Positions 14,194-17,043 of a stretch of 17,043 nt of DNA are shown here, piece by piece (within the stretch, counting starts at the first letter, position 1; every line of letters begins with the position of its first letter). Location of the stretch: positions 1 through 17,043 of the forward strand of contig CABRZA010000041.1 in assembly GCA_902475285.1 (NCBI GenBank). Direction: 5' to 3'. The notes under the pieces were generated by a model. It saw only the letters and a program-made list of their open reading frames with translations, did no database searches and was not told where the DNA came from. A program made the translations under genes and the position numbers. Source of the stretch: an uncultured Porphyromonadaceae bacterium. Its GTDB lineage: Bacteria; Bacteroidota; Bacteroidia; Bacteroidales; Muribaculaceae.

Positions 14194-17043
14194 TTATTTT
14201 GCTGCTGCCTTGCGACGGCTGTCGGTGAGGTAAGCAACGGGGCAGGCCACATAGATGGTGGCGAGGGTACCGATGATTACGCCGAAGAGCATTGCGAAGG
14301 TGAAGCTGCGGATAGCGTCGCCACCGAGGATGAAGATACAGAGGAGCACCAGGAGAGTCGAAGCCGAGGTCATGATTGTACGGCTCAGGGTGGTGTTGAT
14401 AGAGGTATTGATGGTGGTGAAGAAGTCCTGCTTGGGGAAGAGTGCAGTGTTCTCGCGCACACGGTCGAATACCACCACGGTATCGTTGATCTGGTAACCG
14501 ATGACGGTCAATATTGCCGCTATAAATGTCTGGTCGATTTCCATTGCGAAGGGCAGCACACCGTAGAAGAGGGAGTAGAAACCGATGATGGAGAAGGCGG
14601 TGAAGGCCACAGCGGCGAGAGCTCCGAGCGAGAATGCCACGTTGCGGAATCGCAGAAGGATGTAGAGGAACATGGCGATGAGGGCGATGGCAACGGCGAT
14701 GTAAGCGTCGGTACGCATGTCGTCGGCTACCGAGGGACCCACTTTCTGCGAGCTCACGATGCCCTGCGAGGCGTCGGTGGTGGAGAACTCTTCGGCCGAC
14801 ATACCCTCGCGGAGGTAGGGCTTGAGGCTCTCAAAGAGCTTGCCGGTGATTTCGGCTTCGGTGTTGGCATCTTCGTCGTTGATCTTATAGTTGGTCGACA
14901 CGCGCACCTGGTTGGAGCTCTCGATGGTGATTACCGAAGTGGAAGCACCGGGGAACTGCTGGGAGAGCACCTGCTGAAGCTCGGTGGTGCTGACGGGCTG
15001 CTCGAACTTGACGATGTAGTTGCGGCCGCCCGAGAAGTCGATGCCCTGGTTGAGGCCGCGGGCGAAGAGCGAAACCACTACAATAGCCACCATGGCGGCC
15101 ACAACAGTGAAGCTGACCTTACGCTGGCCGAGGAAGTTGATCTTGGTGTTGACGAATACTTTCTTCGAAAGGCCGGTGGAGAATGTGAGCTTGTTGAATG
15201 CTTCGGTGCGGCCGAACCAGAGGAAGAAGAGACGGCTCAGGTATACTGCGGTGAAGAAGGAGCAGATGAGGCCGATGATAAGAGTTGTGGCGAAGCCCTT
15301 GATGGGACCGGTGCCGAAGAGGAGCAGGATGACACCCGTGATGATCGAGGTGAGGTTGGAGTCGAAGATTGCCGAGAAGGCGTTGCTGTAACCGTCGGCG
15401 AGGGCGTTGCGTACGTTCTTGCCTGCGCGGAGCTCTTCCTTGGTACGCTCGAAGATGAGCACGTTGGCGTCGACGGCCATACCGAGCGAGAGCACGATAC
15501 CGGCGATACCGCTCATGGTGAGCACGGCCTGGAAGGAAGCCAGAATACCGATGGTGAAGAAGAGGTTGCAGATGAGGCAGATGTTGGCGATAAGGCCGGG
15601 GATGAAGCCGTAGAAGGCTATCATGAAAATCATGAGGAGCACCAGTGCGACAACGAAGGAAATGAAGCCGCTCTCGATGGCCTGCTTGCCGAGCGAAGGA
15701 CCTACCACCATGTCGGAGATGATGTGCACCTTGGCATCCATCTTACCCGATTTGAGGACGTTGGCAAGGTCGCGGGCCTCTTCGAGGGAGAAGTCGCCGG
15801 TAATCGACGACTGGCCGCCTTCGATTTTGTCGTTGACGTTGGGGGCGGAGTAAACCTTGTCGTCGAGGACGATTGCCACCTGACGGCCCACGTTCTGGCC
15901 GGTGACGCGAGCCCACTGGCGGGCGCCTTCGGCGTTCATGCGCATCGACACTTCAATGCCGCGGATGGGGTCGGGGTTGGCGGCGGCGTCGCTCACGGCT
16001 TTGCCGTCGAGTGCGGGCTTGCCGCCGTTGGCCTTGAGGGCATAGAGGGCAATGCCGTAGTTCACCTCATTGCCGTTGGCGTCGGTGTGGACGGTAGGCT
16101 TCACACCCCAACGGAGACGGAGGTCGGAGGGCAGAAGGCTCTTTGCTGCGGGAGTGGCGAGGACGGCGTCGACGGCAGCCTGAGTCTTGGCGTCGGGTGC
16201 GTAGCCTACGGTTGCGCCGTAGCCGCCGCGCTGGAGCACGCCCTGAAGGGCAGCCATGTTGACGGTAGTGTCGGCGGCAAGGCGGTTGAGGAGTGCGCCG
16301 AAGGCCGAAGCGAGCTGCTCGTTGGTGTATGTTTCGTAGAATTCGAGGTTGGCGGAGCGCTGGAGGAGGTCACGTACGCGGGCGTGGTCCTTCACACCGG
16401 GGAGTTCGAGGAGGATCTGACCGTCCTTGCCCTGGAGCACCTGGATGTTGGGCGACACAACGCCGAACTGGTCGATACGGTTGCGGAGGACATTGGTTGC
16501 GGAGTTGTCGACACGGTCCTTCACCTGGCTCTTGAGTGTGGAGCGCACAGCGGCGTCGCTCATGCCTGGCTTAACGATGTCCTGGAAGACAACCGAGAAG
16601 TCGGCCTGGGGCTTTGCCTCGCGATACAGGGTGATGAAGGAGTTTACGAAATCGTCGCTCTGATGCGTCTCAACCATGCGGTTTGCACCGGCGAGAGCGG
16701 CCTCGAAGGTCGAATCGGTTGCACCGCTCTTCATGGAGCGCATCATGTCGGGCATGTCGACCTGCAGGATAACGTTCATGCCGCCCTTGAGGTCGAGGCC
16801 GAGGCCAACGCCCTGCTTGCGTACTTCATTGAGAGTGTAGTAGCCCAGATACACTTTTTCCTCTCCGAGGGAGTCCATGTAGTGCTTGTAGGCCTGGTTG
16901 TAGGCTGCATCATCGTTGTCGCCCGATTCCACTTTGGCATACTCGGTAGCCTGGGCTTCGTACTTGTTGGACACGTAGGTGAATGTCAAGTAGAAGAGGC
17001 ACACGAGCACCAAGAAAACGGCTATCACGCCAGCAACGACGCT
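14194..17043 (-). CDS. secDF: Fused protein translocase subunit SecDF (5' end cut)
   Basis: A SecD-SecF fusion of the inner membrane that uses the proton gradient to pull exported proteins out of the SecYEG channel. The frame runs off the window edge (upstream codons read SVVAG before a GTG at 17028). The true start lies outside, probably only some ten residues away, since the first helix (VIAVFLVLVCLFYL) is already near the N-terminus. The SecD half shows GLGLDLKGGMNV, a large periplasmic domain, and the helix motif GMAVDANVLIFER (about 15442-15483), whose Asp is a proton-conduction residue. The SecF half begins with FSGGRNYIVKFEQP and holds the matching YQINDTVVVFDRVREN (about 14450-14500). 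About twelve helices are present in all. Fusion is usual in Bacteroidetes. A terminator follows directly. Confidence 0.95.
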   Translation of the reverse strand, partial: SVVAGVIAVFLVLVCLFYLTFTYVSNKYEAQATEYAKVESGDNDDAAYNQAYKHYMDSLGEEKVYLGYYTLNEVRKQGVGLGLDLKGGMNVILQVDMPDMMRSMKSGATDSTFEAALAGANRMVETHQSDDFVNSFITLYREAKPQADFSVVFQDIVKPGMSDAAVRSTLKSQVKDRVDNSATNVLRNRIDQFGVVSPNIQVLQGKDGQILLELPGVKDHARVRDLLQRSANLEFYETYTNEQLASAFGALLNRLAADTTVNMAALQGVLQRGGYGATVGYAPDAKTQAAVDAVLATPAAKSLLPSDLRLRWGVKPTVHTDANGNEVNYGIALYALKANGGKPALDGKAVSDAAANPDPIRGIEVSMRMNAEGARQWARVTGQNVGRQVAIVLDDKVYSAPNVNDKIEGGQSSITGDFSLEEARDLANVLKSGKMDAKVHIISDMVVGPSLGKQAIESGFISFVVALVLLMIFMIAFYGFIPGLIANICLICNLFFTIGILASFQAVLTMSGIAGIVLSLGMAVDANVLIFERTKEELRAGKNVRNALADGYSNAFSAIFDSNLTSIITGVILLLFGTGPIKGFATTLIIGLICSFFTAVYLSRLFFLWFGRTEAFNKLTFSTGLSKKVFVNTKINFLGQRKVSFTVVAAMVAIVVVSLFARGLNQGIDFSGGRNYIVKFEQPVSTTELQQVLSQQFPGASTSVITIESSNQVRVSTNYKINDEDANTEAEITGKLFESLKPYLREGMSAEEFSTTDASQGIVSSQKVGPSVADDMRTDAYIAVAIALIAMFLYILLRFRNVAFSLGALAAVAFTAFSIIGFYSLFYGVLPFAMEIDQTFIAAILTVIGYQINDTVVVFDRVRENTALFPKQDFFTTINTSINTTLSRTIMTSASTLLVLLCIFILGGDAIRSFTFAMLFGVIIGTLATIYVACPVAYLTDSRRKAAAK

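Noticed and set aside
14064..14252. A 63-residue N-terminal extension of the ABC ATPase
   Set aside because: It would cross the secDF terminator and enter the secDF gene; the family N-terminus begins at the ATG at 14063.

Overview
The window looks like a chromosomal segment of a GC-rich gut Bacteroidales, most likely of the Muribaculaceae type. This is inferred from gene content and signals, because no rRNA is present. The pointers are promoters of the Bacteroidetes form (TTG or TTTG near -33, TAnnTTTG near -7), weak or absent Shine-Dalgarno sequences, a fused SecDF, and an rsmA-mgtE pair. No tRNA, rRNA, CRISPR array, transposase or integrase was seen.

Left part (1-2304). An unrecognised secreted protein gene (147-755) is followed by an ATPase of the AAA_14/DUF4143 type (872-2149). 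The ATPase is preceded by three tandem 33-bp units with palindromic cores; the last unit ends exactly on its ATG. This part reads as accessory.

Middle part (2305-11784, all +). rsmA and mgtE overlap by ATGA and share a good promoter. A new promoter then leads into a tripartite heavy-metal RND efflux operon: a His-rich lipoprotein adaptor, an HME-type pump and a TolC-family outer-membrane factor. A FemAB-like GNAT acyltransferase gene overlaps the end of the last one. A 167-bp imperfect palindrome with perfect 24-bp outer arms lies between the acyltransferase and tcdA. It has the geometry of an invertible DNA element, and inversion would move the acyltransferase stop codon.

Right part (11812-17043, all -). 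Reading leftward, these are a secDF fusion cut by the window edge, a strong intrinsic terminator, an ABC exporter pair (NatA-like ATPase and NatB-like permease, overlapping by ATGA), and a second intrinsic terminator facing tcdA.

Most genes are ordinary core functions: ribosome maturation, Mg2+ import, metal efflux, tRNA t6A cyclisation and protein export. The two items most worth attention are non-coding: the 33-bp palindromic repeats before the ATPase, and the large palindrome before tcdA.
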